Below are positions 50,901 to 58,879 of a DNA stretch of 64,000 nucleotides, piece after piece (within the stretch, counting starts at the first letter, position 1; every line of letters begins with the position of its first letter). The DNA lies in assembly GCA_034521575.1 (NCBI GenBank), contig JAXHMJ010000005.1, positions 186,001-250,000 of the forward strand. Reading direction: 5' to 3'. The position numbers were made by a program, and so were the translations under genes. The notes beneath the pieces are model-generated. The model made no database searches and had not been told where the DNA came from. It saw nothing but the letters and a program-made list of their open reading frames with translations. This DNA comes from a candidate division KSB1 bacterium. Its GTDB lineage: Bacteria > Zhuqueibacterota > Zhuqueibacteria > Residuimicrobiales > Krinioviventaceae.

Positions 50901-52298
50901 AGGGATAAAAACAATGAGAATGATCATCTGACCGAAAAACGCGGTGCGCATCATACGTCCCGCAGACCAGATGGTGATATCATCTATATCTGAACTCAAT
51001 AGCCGTCCCCTGGAAGCGATTAAAACCGAGCGTTTGCGGCTGATCTGAAACACAATAAACTCAACAATGATCAGCGCCCCATCCACGATAATCCCGAAAT
51101 CCACAGCCCCCAGACTGATGAGATTGGCGGAAAAATCAAAGGTATACATCACCCCCAGGGCAAAAAGCAGAGACAACGGAATCACCGAAGCGGTAATCAA
51201 ACCGGAACGCATGCTGCCCATCAGCAGCACGAGCACAAAAACCACAATTAAAGCGCCCAGCGCCAGATTTTCGGTGACCGTGTTTGTGGTTTCGCGAATC
51301 AACGTGGAACGGTCCAGAAACGGCGTCAGTTCCACACCTTCCGGCAGGGCCGCGCGCACCCGCGGCAGCCGTTCTTTTACATTGGTAATCACATCCGCCG
51401 GATTCTCTCCGCGCAGCATCATGATCTTGCCGCCGACCGCCTCACCGGTGCCATTATACGTAAAAGCGCCGAAGCGCGGAGCATGTCCGAACCTGACGGT
51501 TGCCACATCACCGATCCTCAACGGCATACCGTTTTCATTGCCGAGCACAACCGCGCGAATATCATCAAGAGAGCGGGTCAATCCCTCCCCGCGAATAAAG
51601 TAGGCGCGCCGGTTTTTTTCAATATAGCTGCCGCCGGCATTGGCATTGTTTTGCTGCAGCGACCTAAAGATATCCATAATGGATAGATTATAGCTCCGCA
51701 GCCTGACCGGATTGACCGCTACTTCATATTGTTTTAAATATCCGCCCATGGTATTCACCCCCACAACACCGGGGATATTGATCAATTCTTTTTTCACGAT
51801 CCAGTCCTGAATCTCACGCAGGTCCATAGCCGTGTACACCGAATCATACCCCGGTTTGGCATACAGCACATACTGATAAATCTCACCCAGCCCCGTGGTC
51901 ATAGGACCAATGGAGGGCCGGCCGACGCCGGGCGGCAGCTTTTCCGCGGCAGTTTCCAGTTTTTCCCGCACCAGCTGGCGCGGTTTGTACATGCCCATCT
52001 TGTCTTCAAAGACCAGCGTAATATCCGATAACCCAAACTTGGATACAGAACGAATTTCCTGCAGACCGGGTAGATTGCCCAATTCCAGTTCAATGGGGTA
52101 TGTGATCAGCCGCTCAACCTCTTCAGTTGCCAGATCCGGCGACCAGGTGGTCACTTTGACCTGATTATTGGTAAGATCAGGTAATGTGTTCAACGGCAGA
52201 TGGAACAGTGAGTACAGACCCCACGCAATCCAGGCCGCTGTGAACAAAGCGATAACAAATTTGTTTCTGACAGAAAACGCAATTATTTTATTTATCAT
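47919..52298 (-). CDS. CusA/CzcA-type RND pump fused to a TolC-like channel
   Basis: The 1459-residue protein joins two proteins. Residues 1 to about 1035 are a heavy-metal RND permease: NTLPDLTNNQVKV, the proton-relay helix GAVDFGIIVDGALIIVE (near 400), FSQPIEMLF in the porter domain and GIAVLDGVVLISFFNE near 960. After a linker (KIAGRIIKGGQSR) and a new signal-like stretch (MSTLLLILIIMLPTGACA), residues from about 1060 form an outer-membrane factor (LQEAIDTALKRYPAVKAGELQVKQSR; LPLDIWAEQGRNRAARYEAQI). The start at 52298 gives the usual MINKIIAFSVRNKF. The same fusion is known in FCB bacteria. Because the TolC half keeps a lipobox-like PTGAC, it may be processed after export. It acts with the adaptor downstream. 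Confidence 0.92.
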   Translation of the reverse strand: MINKIIAFSVRNKFVIALFTAAWIAWGLYSLFHLPLNTLPDLTNNQVKVTTWSPDLATEEVERLITYPIELELGNLPGLQEIRSVSKFGLSDITLVFEDKMGMYKPRQLVREKLETAAEKLPPGVGRPSIGPMTTGLGEIYQYVLYAKPGYDSVYTAMDLREIQDWIVKKELINIPGVVGVNTMGGYLKQYEVAVNPVRLRSYNLSIMDIFRSLQQNNANAGGSYIEKNRRAYFIRGEGLTRSLDDIRAVVLGNENGMPLRIGDVATVRFGHAPRFGAFTYNGTGEAVGGKIMMLRGENPADVITNVKERLPRVRAALPEGVELTPFLDRSTLIRETTNTVTENLALGALIVVFVLVLLMGSMRSGLITASVIPLSLLFALGVMYTFDFSANLISLGAVDFGIIVDGALIIVEFIVFQISRKRSVLIASRGRLLSSDIDDITIWSAGRMMRTAFFGQMIILIVFIPILTLTGQEGDMFKPMVITFGSALIGAIILCFTYVPMMSALLLRPEKSERSSFADRFIIWLRKRYQQLLRRALRYRYAVTAIIVLLFAVALFLFTRLGSVFIPQLDEGDFAIHPILQPGTSLQETVEINTRLEQILLTGFPDEVEQVATKIGTGEIPTDPMSLEMAKMIINLKPRDEWTRTDSKNELAQMMKHEMSAEIPGVSFFFSQPIEMLFKHLMTGSTADILLNIYGSDLDTLYRLGNEAQSIIRDIPGAGDLNVQKVVGLPQIIIRYDRDRLALYGLDIETLNRTIQFGYSGATAGIIYEGERQFSQVVRLEKGYRNNPDAIGELYIKRPNGEQVQLKQLADISIQTGPAAISREDVKRKLEVDINVSGRDTETFVREMQSRLQQHLNLPRGYNLTYEGDFKSLQRAKKRLSWVVPMVLGLIFTLLYFTFRSLKQAALVFSAVPLAAIGGVFSLWIRGMPFSISAGIGFIALFGIAVLDGVVLISFFNELKAEGMNNVYRRVYHGTDMRVRPVILTSLTDVFGFLPMAISTSSGAEVQRPLATVVIGGLISATVLTLILLPIIYSFSEQKKGIPTLAKIAGRIIKGGQSRMSTLLLILIIMLPTGACARNLYQPDTRMTLQEAIDTALKRYPAVKAGELQVKQSRQQRRATWDLPDTRFIYEQENPDGAEIWSVEQEFDFPLQTLSRNRAARQQIVQSSRMLEQIRARLKRDVRFAFMNVLYARDRAVLIREQLSVFRDLEKAGRLRYETGDVSILEKVSAEAKYNDILVAQEQGRTDLENYKRELANYLQTDRMIEPAEDELYPLLPDTLRMKESFPGHNSEIRVSYSRWMAFQAEHRATRSESWPDPFFRYSQRDLPGSGKASAFELGFRLPLDIWAEQGRNRAARYEAQIQHQEYRNVKGQIQALFENLLNRMNTLRTQLDYYRDSRLRRADLIMKSAKEQIQAGNIDYLDYVQYFDQATAIRLNYLDVLRDYNRTVIELHYLTGQ

Positions 52299-52429
52299 AA
52301 CAGTCCGATTTTTAGAATTAAACAGCTTTGATCTGCCACGCCGATAACGAAACGGCATGTAAACACAAAATTCCCGTCAGGTTTTCAGCAGGCAAACCTA
52401 AAATATCAGCAAACAGTTTTCTAATAAAA

Positions 52430-52777
52430 TCAGAAAGGGGGAGCTCTGAGAGGAGAGCGCGAGGATAAATAGGCAGGTACAGAATTAAAACCGGCATCGG
52501 AAAAAATAAATCCGCATCGTCTTTTGCGGTATTCCGAAACCAGAGGATCAATCAACAAGTTTACAGCAACAACGAAATCTTTGTCCGCGCCCCAGTCTAC
52601 AACCGGCTCGCCGAACGCATGACAGTGATCACAGTTGCTGTCATTGGGTTCTGCCGTCTCTGCATGGCTATCATGATGAACCTGCATCGGTGCGCATACC
52701 ACATCATGGTGTTCGTGCGGTATCACTTCATGCGATGCAAACAAAAAGCCGGCCAGCAGAATAAAAAACAGCGCCAT
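52430..52777 (-). CDS. Small His/Cys-rich exported protein of the metal-efflux cluster
   Basis: The 115-residue protein has a hydrophobic N-terminus (MALFFILLAGFLFA), then HEVIPHEHHD, HHDSHAE and CDHCHAFG, which form a dense cluster of possible metal ligands (about residues 15-55). The C-terminal SRSPLRAPPF resembles short periplasmic proteins commonly encoded upstream of CusA-type pumps. It probably binds metal before efflux or acts as a sensor; this is inferred from composition and position. The start is provisional; a frame extending a few codons upstream is open. Confidence 0.65.
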   Translation of the reverse strand: MALFFILLAGFLFASHEVIPHEHHDVVCAPMQVHHDSHAETAEPNDSNCDHCHAFGEPVVDWGADKDFVVAVNLLIDPLVSEYRKRRCGFIFSDAGFNSVPAYLSSRSPLRAPPF

Positions 52778-52881
52778 AGTTCGTCGTTGTGTATTCAGAG
52801 TAGATTCCTGTAAAATTGTATCCTTAAAAATTTCTGAACAAAATGTACAAAAGCCAAAATAGAAATCAAAGAAAAAAATAC

Positions 52882-52909
52882 TTGACTTTTAACGACTTTA
52901 TCATATATT
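52882..52909 (+). promoter_or_regulatory. Promoter of the membrane-protein/regulator pair
   Basis: TTGACT (52882-52887) and TATATT (52904-52909) are spaced by 16 bases, followed directly by an operator-like palindrome and then, about 24 bases further, the ATG at 52955 with AGGAGA upstream. Confidence 0.6.
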
Positions 52910-52930
52910 GTACTTTGTAATTCAAAGTAC
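52910..52930. promoter_or_regulatory. Inverted-repeat operator candidate
   Basis: GTACTTTG (52910-52917), a five-base spacer and CAAAGTAC (52923-52930) form a perfect 8-bp inverted repeat immediately after the -10 box. It is the natural site for autoregulation by the winged-helix protein encoded 620 bp downstream. Confidence 0.6.
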
Positions 52931-52954
52931 TTTAATCTTACAGGAGAACTGAAA

Positions 52955-53554
52955 ATGAATCAAAATAACATTCAGCAGGAAATTTCAATCATTAAAAACA
53001 TGATTGAAAAAACCAGTCGCAGAACAGCAGAATCCGGCGCTTTGTTTATATTCATCGGTATTGCCTGTATTGCATTTGTCGTCATTGTCACAGCATTGGA
53101 ACTGCTTGGACTTTATAACTGGGTCATGCCCGCTATGCTGGGTCTGACGGTCATTCTCGCCGTAATTGGCGGCATCATCACCAGCCGCATTGACCACAAA
53201 AATGTCCGGACTTTTGCAAACGTTATCAACCGTACAGTCGTCAGTGTATGCTCTTTTGCCATTGTGATCACTTCACTTTTATTTCCCCTGACACACGTTT
53301 ACACCTGGTCGCTTGCCCCCGTGTTTGCAGCACTGCTATTTGGCGTTATTCTGTTTATTTCGGGAGCCATTAATGAGATGAATACTTTTTACCGGGGCGG
53401 GGCGGTTGCCTGGGCCGGCGCCTTGGTTATGGCATACACACAGAACGTACAGTTTCCGGTGCGTGGGATCGCCATGATTGTCATTCTGGTGTGCGGATTC
53501 ATCCTGCCGGGTATGGCCCTGAATCGTAAATACAAACAGGAACTGAAATCATGA
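52955..53554 (+). CDS. Six-helix membrane protein paired with a winged-helix regulator
   Basis: The 199-residue protein has a short polar N-terminus (NIQQEISIIKNMIEKTSRR) and about six hydrophobic helices, then a basic tail (RKYKQELKS). The last four bases overlap the regulator start (ATGA). Small membrane proteins encoded next to PadR/ArsR-like winged-helix proteins often respond to membrane stress, but the family has no settled function that I know. It is expressed from the promoter at 52882-52909. Confidence 0.7.
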   Translation: MNQNNIQQEISIIKNMIEKTSRRTAESGALFIFIGIACIAFVVIVTALELLGLYNWVMPAMLGLTVILAVIGGIITSRIDHKNVRTFANVINRTVVSVCSFAIVITSLLFPLTHVYTWSLAPVFAALLFGVILFISGAINEMNTFYRGGAVAWAGALVMAYTQNVQFPVRGIAMIVILVCGFILPGMALNRKYKQELKS

Positions 53555-53877
53555 ACCGTGAACAAATCCAAAATCTTGATCCGATTGTTCATGCTCCGGT
53601 TCGTCTGGCGGTTTTGTCCATACTCAATACCGTTCTCAGCGCTCAGTTCACCTGGCTCAAAGAACAGACCGGCGCTTCGGACGGGGCATTGAGCACTCAT
53701 TTGAGCAAACTTGAAGAGCACGGCTATATCAGTGTGGAGAAAAAATTTGTCGGGAAAAAACCGCAAACCTCCTACAGCATCACTGCCAAAGGCAGCCGGG
53801 CGCTGCTGGATCATCTGGAACAATTGAGAATAATCATAGAGCAGCAGGAAAAGATAAATCCGCACCCGGGCACATAG
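53551..53877 (+). CDS. Winged-helix transcriptional regulator
   Basis: The 108-residue protein consists almost wholly of a winged helix: LDPIVHAPVRLAVLSIL, the recognition-helix region TGASDGALSTHLSKLEEHGYI (residues 42-62) and the wing KKPQTSYSITAKGSRALLDHL. It belongs to the HTH_34/ArsR-MarR-like group of one-domain regulators. It overlaps the membrane-protein gene by ATGA. The palindrome at 52910-52930 suggests repression of its own operon. The ligand is unknown. Confidence 0.85.
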   Translation: MNREQIQNLDPIVHAPVRLAVLSILNTVLSAQFTWLKEQTGASDGALSTHLSKLEEHGYISVEKKFVGKKPQTSYSITAKGSRALLDHLEQLRIIIEQQEKINPHPGT

Positions 53878-53884
53878 TCTTCCC

Positions 53885-53910
53885 CCGGCCGGTATGAGAA
53901 TGCCGGCCGG
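53885..53910. terminator. GC-rich hairpin between convergent genes
   Basis: An 8-bp perfect stem (CCGGCCGG at 53885-53892 with CCGGCCGG at 53903-53910) has a ten-base loop. There is no clear T run. It likely ends transcription from both sides. Confidence 0.5.
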
Positions 53911-53986
53911 ATTCATACTTTCCTTACCACATCAGCCGGGACGAACACACATCTGTCAACATCAATCCCTGTGACAAACCGCAGTC

Positions 53987-55822
53987 TTAAAATTTATACC
54001 CGAACTTAAAACAGGTCACTGTCTGCATATCGGGAGAACCGAGCAGATTCTCATTTCCCGGCTGACGATCAATTCAATGGGGCCCACAAGTGAAAGCACC
54101 TTGACTCCGAATCCGTATCCATGCACATCATGAGGAGTGTACGCCCCGGATCGATCCCGCAGTTCCATATCAAACGCCGTATTGTACATGAGTTTTGCAA
54201 ACACCGATTCAGTGATCTGATAGCGGTAATCCAGGCGCAGTACTTTTAATCTGCCGGCCCGCAATTGATCGTACTGCATCCCTGCAAAATGCTCGGGGCC
54301 GCTTTGACACATAAACTTGTAAACCGGAATAGAAGAGCCGTCGCCGTAAAAGCCATGAAACCTCAACGTGTGCCGAGAGAACAAAGTGTGATAAACATCA
54401 AGGTCCAAATGATACAAATTATACGAAAAGTCTGTGCCGAATTTTTGATAACTCCCTTCGTAGACGCCGTTTGCCGACACACCGTATCTCGGCAGCAGCA
54501 CATCATCCAGGGTATCGAATATCAAGGAAAGCTTTAATTTGCGCAATTTATCCTTCCAGACCGGAAACAGATTCGGATCGGCAGGAGCAATGCTTGTTTT
54601 GATATTCATTTTCTCGTACTGATATTCCAGTTCTGCCGTCATTTCGCGTGAAAACAGTAAACCCAGCCCAACACCGGCAGTCGTGGAGCGGTCGCTGTAT
54701 TCCGCAATTTTATCCCCATAACCGTCAGTAAATTCAACCGGAATATCTTTATATAATACATGAACATAGGGATAAATAGGCAAATCCAGCCCGCGGGACG
54801 GATAATATGTTTTAAAATACCATCGCCATAACCCGGCGAACTGCAATTCGTTTACAAAACGAATTCCGGGAATCAGGTAGTTTGTTGCCTTTACACTGAT
54901 GTTGGCCACAGCCTTGTACTGACTGTCATAACGGAGTCCCAGTCGTAACCGCCGCAGAGTGCGTTCCTTGACCGTAAACACCAGATTCACCATATTGTCG
55001 AATATCGGTTCAACATGATACTGAATATACTGAAAATACCCCAATGCATATAAATTCATAATTTTCCGGGTGATCACATCCGTATCCAGTACATCCCCCG
55101 GTTTGATCCCGAGAAGACGATAGATAAATGAAAAGCTTAGGGTTTCGTTGCCCTGAATATGGATATCATGAATGATCGTTTCTTCTACAGCAGATTCACG
55201 GGATACAGCTGTTTGTTCTGTTGCGGATTCGTTTCCAGCAGTGGAACCAGGATTGTATTCTGTTTTTAATTGGATCAATACCGGCAGAGCCTTGTGAGCC
55301 GCTGTATCCCCGCGTTGAAGAATTTCTTCAATTTTCCCGCGATTAAAATCCACCATGGATAAAGAAGACATATCCGGAGAGATCAGAAAATAACAGATAA
55401 ATCTTTTGCCCGGCAATCACACCAGTGCTGGGCCGCGGCCGCAATCCTTTTAATCCGAATTTCAGCTGGTACCTGCCGGTCTCGCGTTTTTCGAAAAACG
55501 GCAAATCAGCCCGCAGCGGTTCATCGCTGAGTACCTCCTGCCAGTCGGTTTGCTTTGCCAGAACCTCGAGAGAATCTCCGCTATATCCAACGGCATACAA
55601 CGCACCGACAATTCCTCCCATGCTGGTTCCGACGATATAATCGATCGGAATATCCAGTGAATCCAGCATTTTCAGCGTACCGATATGGGCAATGCCTTTG
55701 GCGCCGCCGCCGGACAGCACCAGGGCGATCTTTGGTCGTTCTTTTCCCACGGTAACAGAGATAAATATAAAAATTAAACATAGTAAAAATGTTCGTAAAA
55801 TGAGTTCTTTATCAACTTTCAT
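53987..55822 (-). pseudogene. Patatin/POTRA/outer-membrane-barrel protein with internal deletion
   Basis: The ends match a PlpD-like protein. There is a signal peptide, the patatin oxyanion and nucleophile blocks (LSGGGAKGIAHIG and GTSMGG, residues 33-70), the late patatin end (SLSMVDFNRGKIEEILQRGDTAA), a POTRA-like domain (IHIQGNETLSFSFIYRLLGIKPGD) and a 16-strand-type barrel. Between LLFSDL and ISPDM near 55370-55410, roughly 120 residues are missing, including the catalytic Asp of the DGG/DGA motif, and the frame changes. A second shift at 54057-54059 is repaired by adding one G, giving SRGNENLLG and a barrel-closing FKFGYKF at 53987. As it stands, the lipase would be inactive. Deletion in the organism or assembly collapse are both possible. 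Confidence 0.8.
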
Positions 55823-55824
55823 TT

Positions 55825-57178
55825 TTATTTCATCTTGCCCGTATTAGAATCAGACACACAACGCACCGATAATCCATGCACCTTGCTGTAACGGGTGCGC
55901 ATAATGTCGGCACGATTATATTCGAGAATACGACAGAGAGGAGAACCGGTTTCAGCTTCTGTTTTGGTCCAGAAAAAAGCCGTGGAAAACCCCAGATAGA
56001 AAAAATACCCGTTCTGGTCCCGGTACCCGGCCGGAATTGCACTGAATCCGCTTTCATTGGTGGCGCCGGTATTGGGCGGAAACCAGAGACCGGTGCCGTC
56101 CTCAATGGTACCAGTAGCTTTCAATTTTCCGCCTTCATTTGTCCCGCGCCAGCCCGGCATATCCGCCTGCAGTTCATTCATACCCAGATAAATCTCGATA
56201 TCCTTCCATTCCCGGTCTGTGGGTATGCGCCAGCCTTCAGGCGCCAATCCATCCGGATGGGTCACAGCATACCAGTTGTACAAGCGGCCATAGGGTTCCG
56301 TATACAACGCATCATTCTCATAGTTGCAAAAAGCGCCGCTTGTTGTCTGTCCCCATTCCGCCGTTCCGGTGACCTGAGGGATATCTTTTCCATTGCGATA
56401 ATGGGTGACTCGGAGATTTTCCGCCATCCACCATAAATCACCAATCTTAACCGTGCGATACTCGTTGCCGTCAATATCTGTAACCGAGGATACCGTCCGG
56501 ATAACCGTCACATTCAATGTCATATTATCGGTAATGACAAGGTTGCGCTGTTCAAAGGGTTCAATTTCATTTCCGGAAACCCGCAGGATATAATGATCCC
56601 GACTGGTTTTGTTGAGAAATCCAGTATTGGCCAAATCCGGTGTCAAATTCACCTGATTGGCTATACCTTTATCAACCAACAGCATTTTTTTGTGAACACG
56701 TTTATGTTCAGCAAACAGACTGTAAAAATAAACTCCGGCCGGCGCCAGGTTTCCATGTTCATCTCTCCCGTTCCATATAATCTGATTAAATCCGTTTCCA
56801 GTATAGCTGTCAAAGCTCTTTACTCGTTGTCCCAGGATATTTCGGATGACAAGAGTGAATTGATCATGGGTAACGGATTCCCAGGATATACTCGTAGATG
56901 TATGAAAAGGATTGGGATAATTTTGATGCAGTTGAAAGGTTCCCGGAACTGGATTCTATACCAACTCTTGTTGTGAGCCAAAGCACATAATGTCCGCTAT
57001 TATCCGTACGATCCTGAACCAATAAAGAATCCGCCACAGTATACAATTCAACAAGCGCGTTGGCTACCGGCTCACCTTTCGTATCCGCAACCAAACCCTG
57101 AATTTGAATATCACATGCACCGATATGGTAAAAAAGCCCTACACAAACAAGTGTAACCAAACCTGTATATAACTTCAT
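55825..57178 (-). CDS. FISUMP-domain exported protein with internal sorting-like domain, one frameshift
   Basis: The restored product is 450 residues. It starts with a signal peptide (ending HIGAC), a carboxypeptidase-regulatory domain (QGLVADTKGEPVANALVELYT), then HQNYPNPFHTSTS and PAGVYFYSLFAEHKRVHKKMLL, which is a Por/type IX-like domain placed in the middle, and finally a FISUMP domain (IDGNEYRTVKIGDLWWMAENLRV, NWYAVT, PEGWRIPTDREWK, GATNESGFSAIPAGYR, HGLSVRCV). The frame breaks near 56951-56955; removing one base there joins VGIE to VPGTFQLHQNYPNP. FISUMP proteins are exported and lipoprotein-like; their function is unknown. GGGAGGCG precedes the start. Confidence 0.82.
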
Positions 57179-57362
57179 ATCGCCTCCCGACCCATGTTAT
57201 CAAAAATCACCAAAATAATCATCACAAATGACAGACCCATCACTGGATAAAACCCATTTTTTTACTGCAAGAGATGAGAATGAACAGACACATGCAAAAA
57301 TCAAAACAAGTATTTGACAGATTCCCCCTGTATCTTTAAAATCAATCAGATGGCCATCCCGA

Positions 57363-58061
57363 TCATCCCTTAAAATCTCTGTAATTTTGCGCTTCGAATA
57401 ATTCACCGCTGGGACCGTTATCCTCCAGTAAGGCCGGCACCAAAGCGCCGGGCAGGACGGTTTCGACCTCATGCTGCGCGTGCTCCCCGCCCATATCCGT
57501 GCGCAGCCATCCCGGATCCAGCCGATTCACCAGTACATTGGTTCCCCGCAGTTCCGCGGCCAGATCCATGCTGTATTTGTCCACAGCCGCTTTGGAGACG
57601 CTATACGGTGAAAGCTGAGGCACATCCCTGATACCGGAGGTCAGATTTACAATACGCCCGAATCCGCGTTTCTTCATATCCGGCGCAATCGCATTGCAGA
57701 TGCGGATCATGGCAAATAAATTGATCTGCAGGGTGCGCAGCCACTCGTCCTGGTCGATATCCCAAATTTCATCCCACTTGTTCTGAATCGCTGCATTGTT
57801 GTACAAAATATCAATCGCCGGTCCGGTTTTCAGCCGGCCAATCATATCATCAATTTCAGATGTTAGAGACAAATCAGCGGAAATCGCAAAAGTTTCGATG
57901 CCGTAATTGCTCAGTAAATCCAGTGTTTCCGCCGTATGTAAATCTGTTCGGGCATGCACAATAACATTACATTTTCGTTCCGCCAAACCGCAGGCAATCT
58001 GCCGCCCGATTCCCCGACTGGCGCCGGTCACCAGCGCCCAATTGTTTTCCAGGTATTGCAT
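57363..58061 (-). CDS. Short-chain dehydrogenase/reductase
   Basis: The 232-residue protein is a classical SDR: the cofactor motif TGASRGIG (residues 13-20), NNAAIQ near 88, the catalytic Ser in NLTSGI near 140, YxxxK in YSVSKAA near 152-157, and PGWLRTDMGG near 188. The basic residue after the glycine motif favours NADP(H). The substrate is unknown. It is not linked in an operon to the FISUMP gene (184-bp gap). Confidence 0.92.
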   Translation of the reverse strand: MQYLENNWALVTGASRGIGRQIACGLAERKCNVIVHARTDLHTAETLDLLSNYGIETFAISADLSLTSEIDDMIGRLKTGPAIDILYNNAAIQNKWDEIWDIDQDEWLRTLQINLFAMIRICNAIAPDMKKRGFGRIVNLTSGIRDVPQLSPYSVSKAAVDKYSMDLAAELRGTNVLVNRLDPGWLRTDMGGEHAQHEVETVLPGALVPALLEDNGPSGELFEAQNYRDFKG

Positions 58062-58293
58062 AATCGTTTGTATCCTGATTTATTAAATTCTGTAACGTTT
58101 TCAAAAGATAAACATTCTGGTTAGCAAAACAAAGAGTCAATCGTGAAACCATCCGATCAAACTTGTTGAAATATGCACACCCTGCCACCCGGAAAACCGA
58201 TATCGCCCTTTCAGCGTTTGAAATATGCCGCCAGCGTGAATAGAAAAAGCTACCCGATCCGAACGCCCTGCATGTTTCGCAACCCATCCCATG

Positions 58294-58779
58294 TCCTCAA
58301 CGCAAACAACCAACCCTGAAAGGGCGCTGTCAGCTTCGGGCAACGCCCGGGGATCATGCATGAACCCAACCCAAGCCCTGAAGGGGCGACATCAGACGCA
58401 TTGATCGCTCAAACCAAATCGACAAGCCATCCGAATATGAATGTCAAACCCGTACTTTTTTCTCAAGATTTCCATCCTATACCCTCCACGCAAACAACCA
58501 GCCCTGAAGGGGCGGTATACAAAAGCCCCGGGCAGCGCCCGGGGATCATTCATGCACCCAACCCAAGCCCTGAAGGGGCGACATCAGGCGCATCTGATCG
58601 CTCAAACCAAATCGACAAGCCATCCGTATATGAATGTCAAACCCGTACTTTTTTCTCAAATTTCCATCCTATACCCTCCACGCAAACAACCAGCCCTGAA
58701 GGGGCGGTATACAAAAGCCCCGGGCAGCGCCCGGGGATCATGCATGCACCCACACCAAGCCCTGAAGGGGCGACATCAG
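58294..58779. repeat. 192-bp tandem repeat with paired palindromes
   Basis: Two full units and one partial or diverged unit: the CCTCCACGCAAACAACC start recurs at 58295 (diverged), 58483 and 58675, and the CGCCCGGGGATC block at 58344, 58536 and 58728, a period of 192 bp. Each unit carries two copies of CCCTGAAGGGGCG and one hairpin CCCCGGGC-AGC-GCCCGGGG (58526-58544 and 58718-58736). An inverted relic (CGCCCTTTCAG) lies at 58209. Open frames across it (such as SPEGAT repeats) look like by-products. It resembles mobile intergenic palindromic repeats. Confidence 0.75.
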
Positions 58780-58879
58780 TCGCACTTTACGCATCCACAT
58801 CAACATAAATAATCCGTGGATATGCAAGTCTAAACGATATTATTGTTCTCGTATACCCTGTCTGTGTTCCGCTATAAAC

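Noticed and set aside
58294-58779. CRISPR array
   Set aside because: The period of 192 bp, the near-identical sequence between palindromes and the absence of unique spacers or cas genes exclude it.
58356-58812. Two open frames rich in SPEGAT or ALKGRYTK peptides
   Set aside because: They are by-products of the tandem DNA repeat being a multiple of three long; there is no start context and no known protein family.
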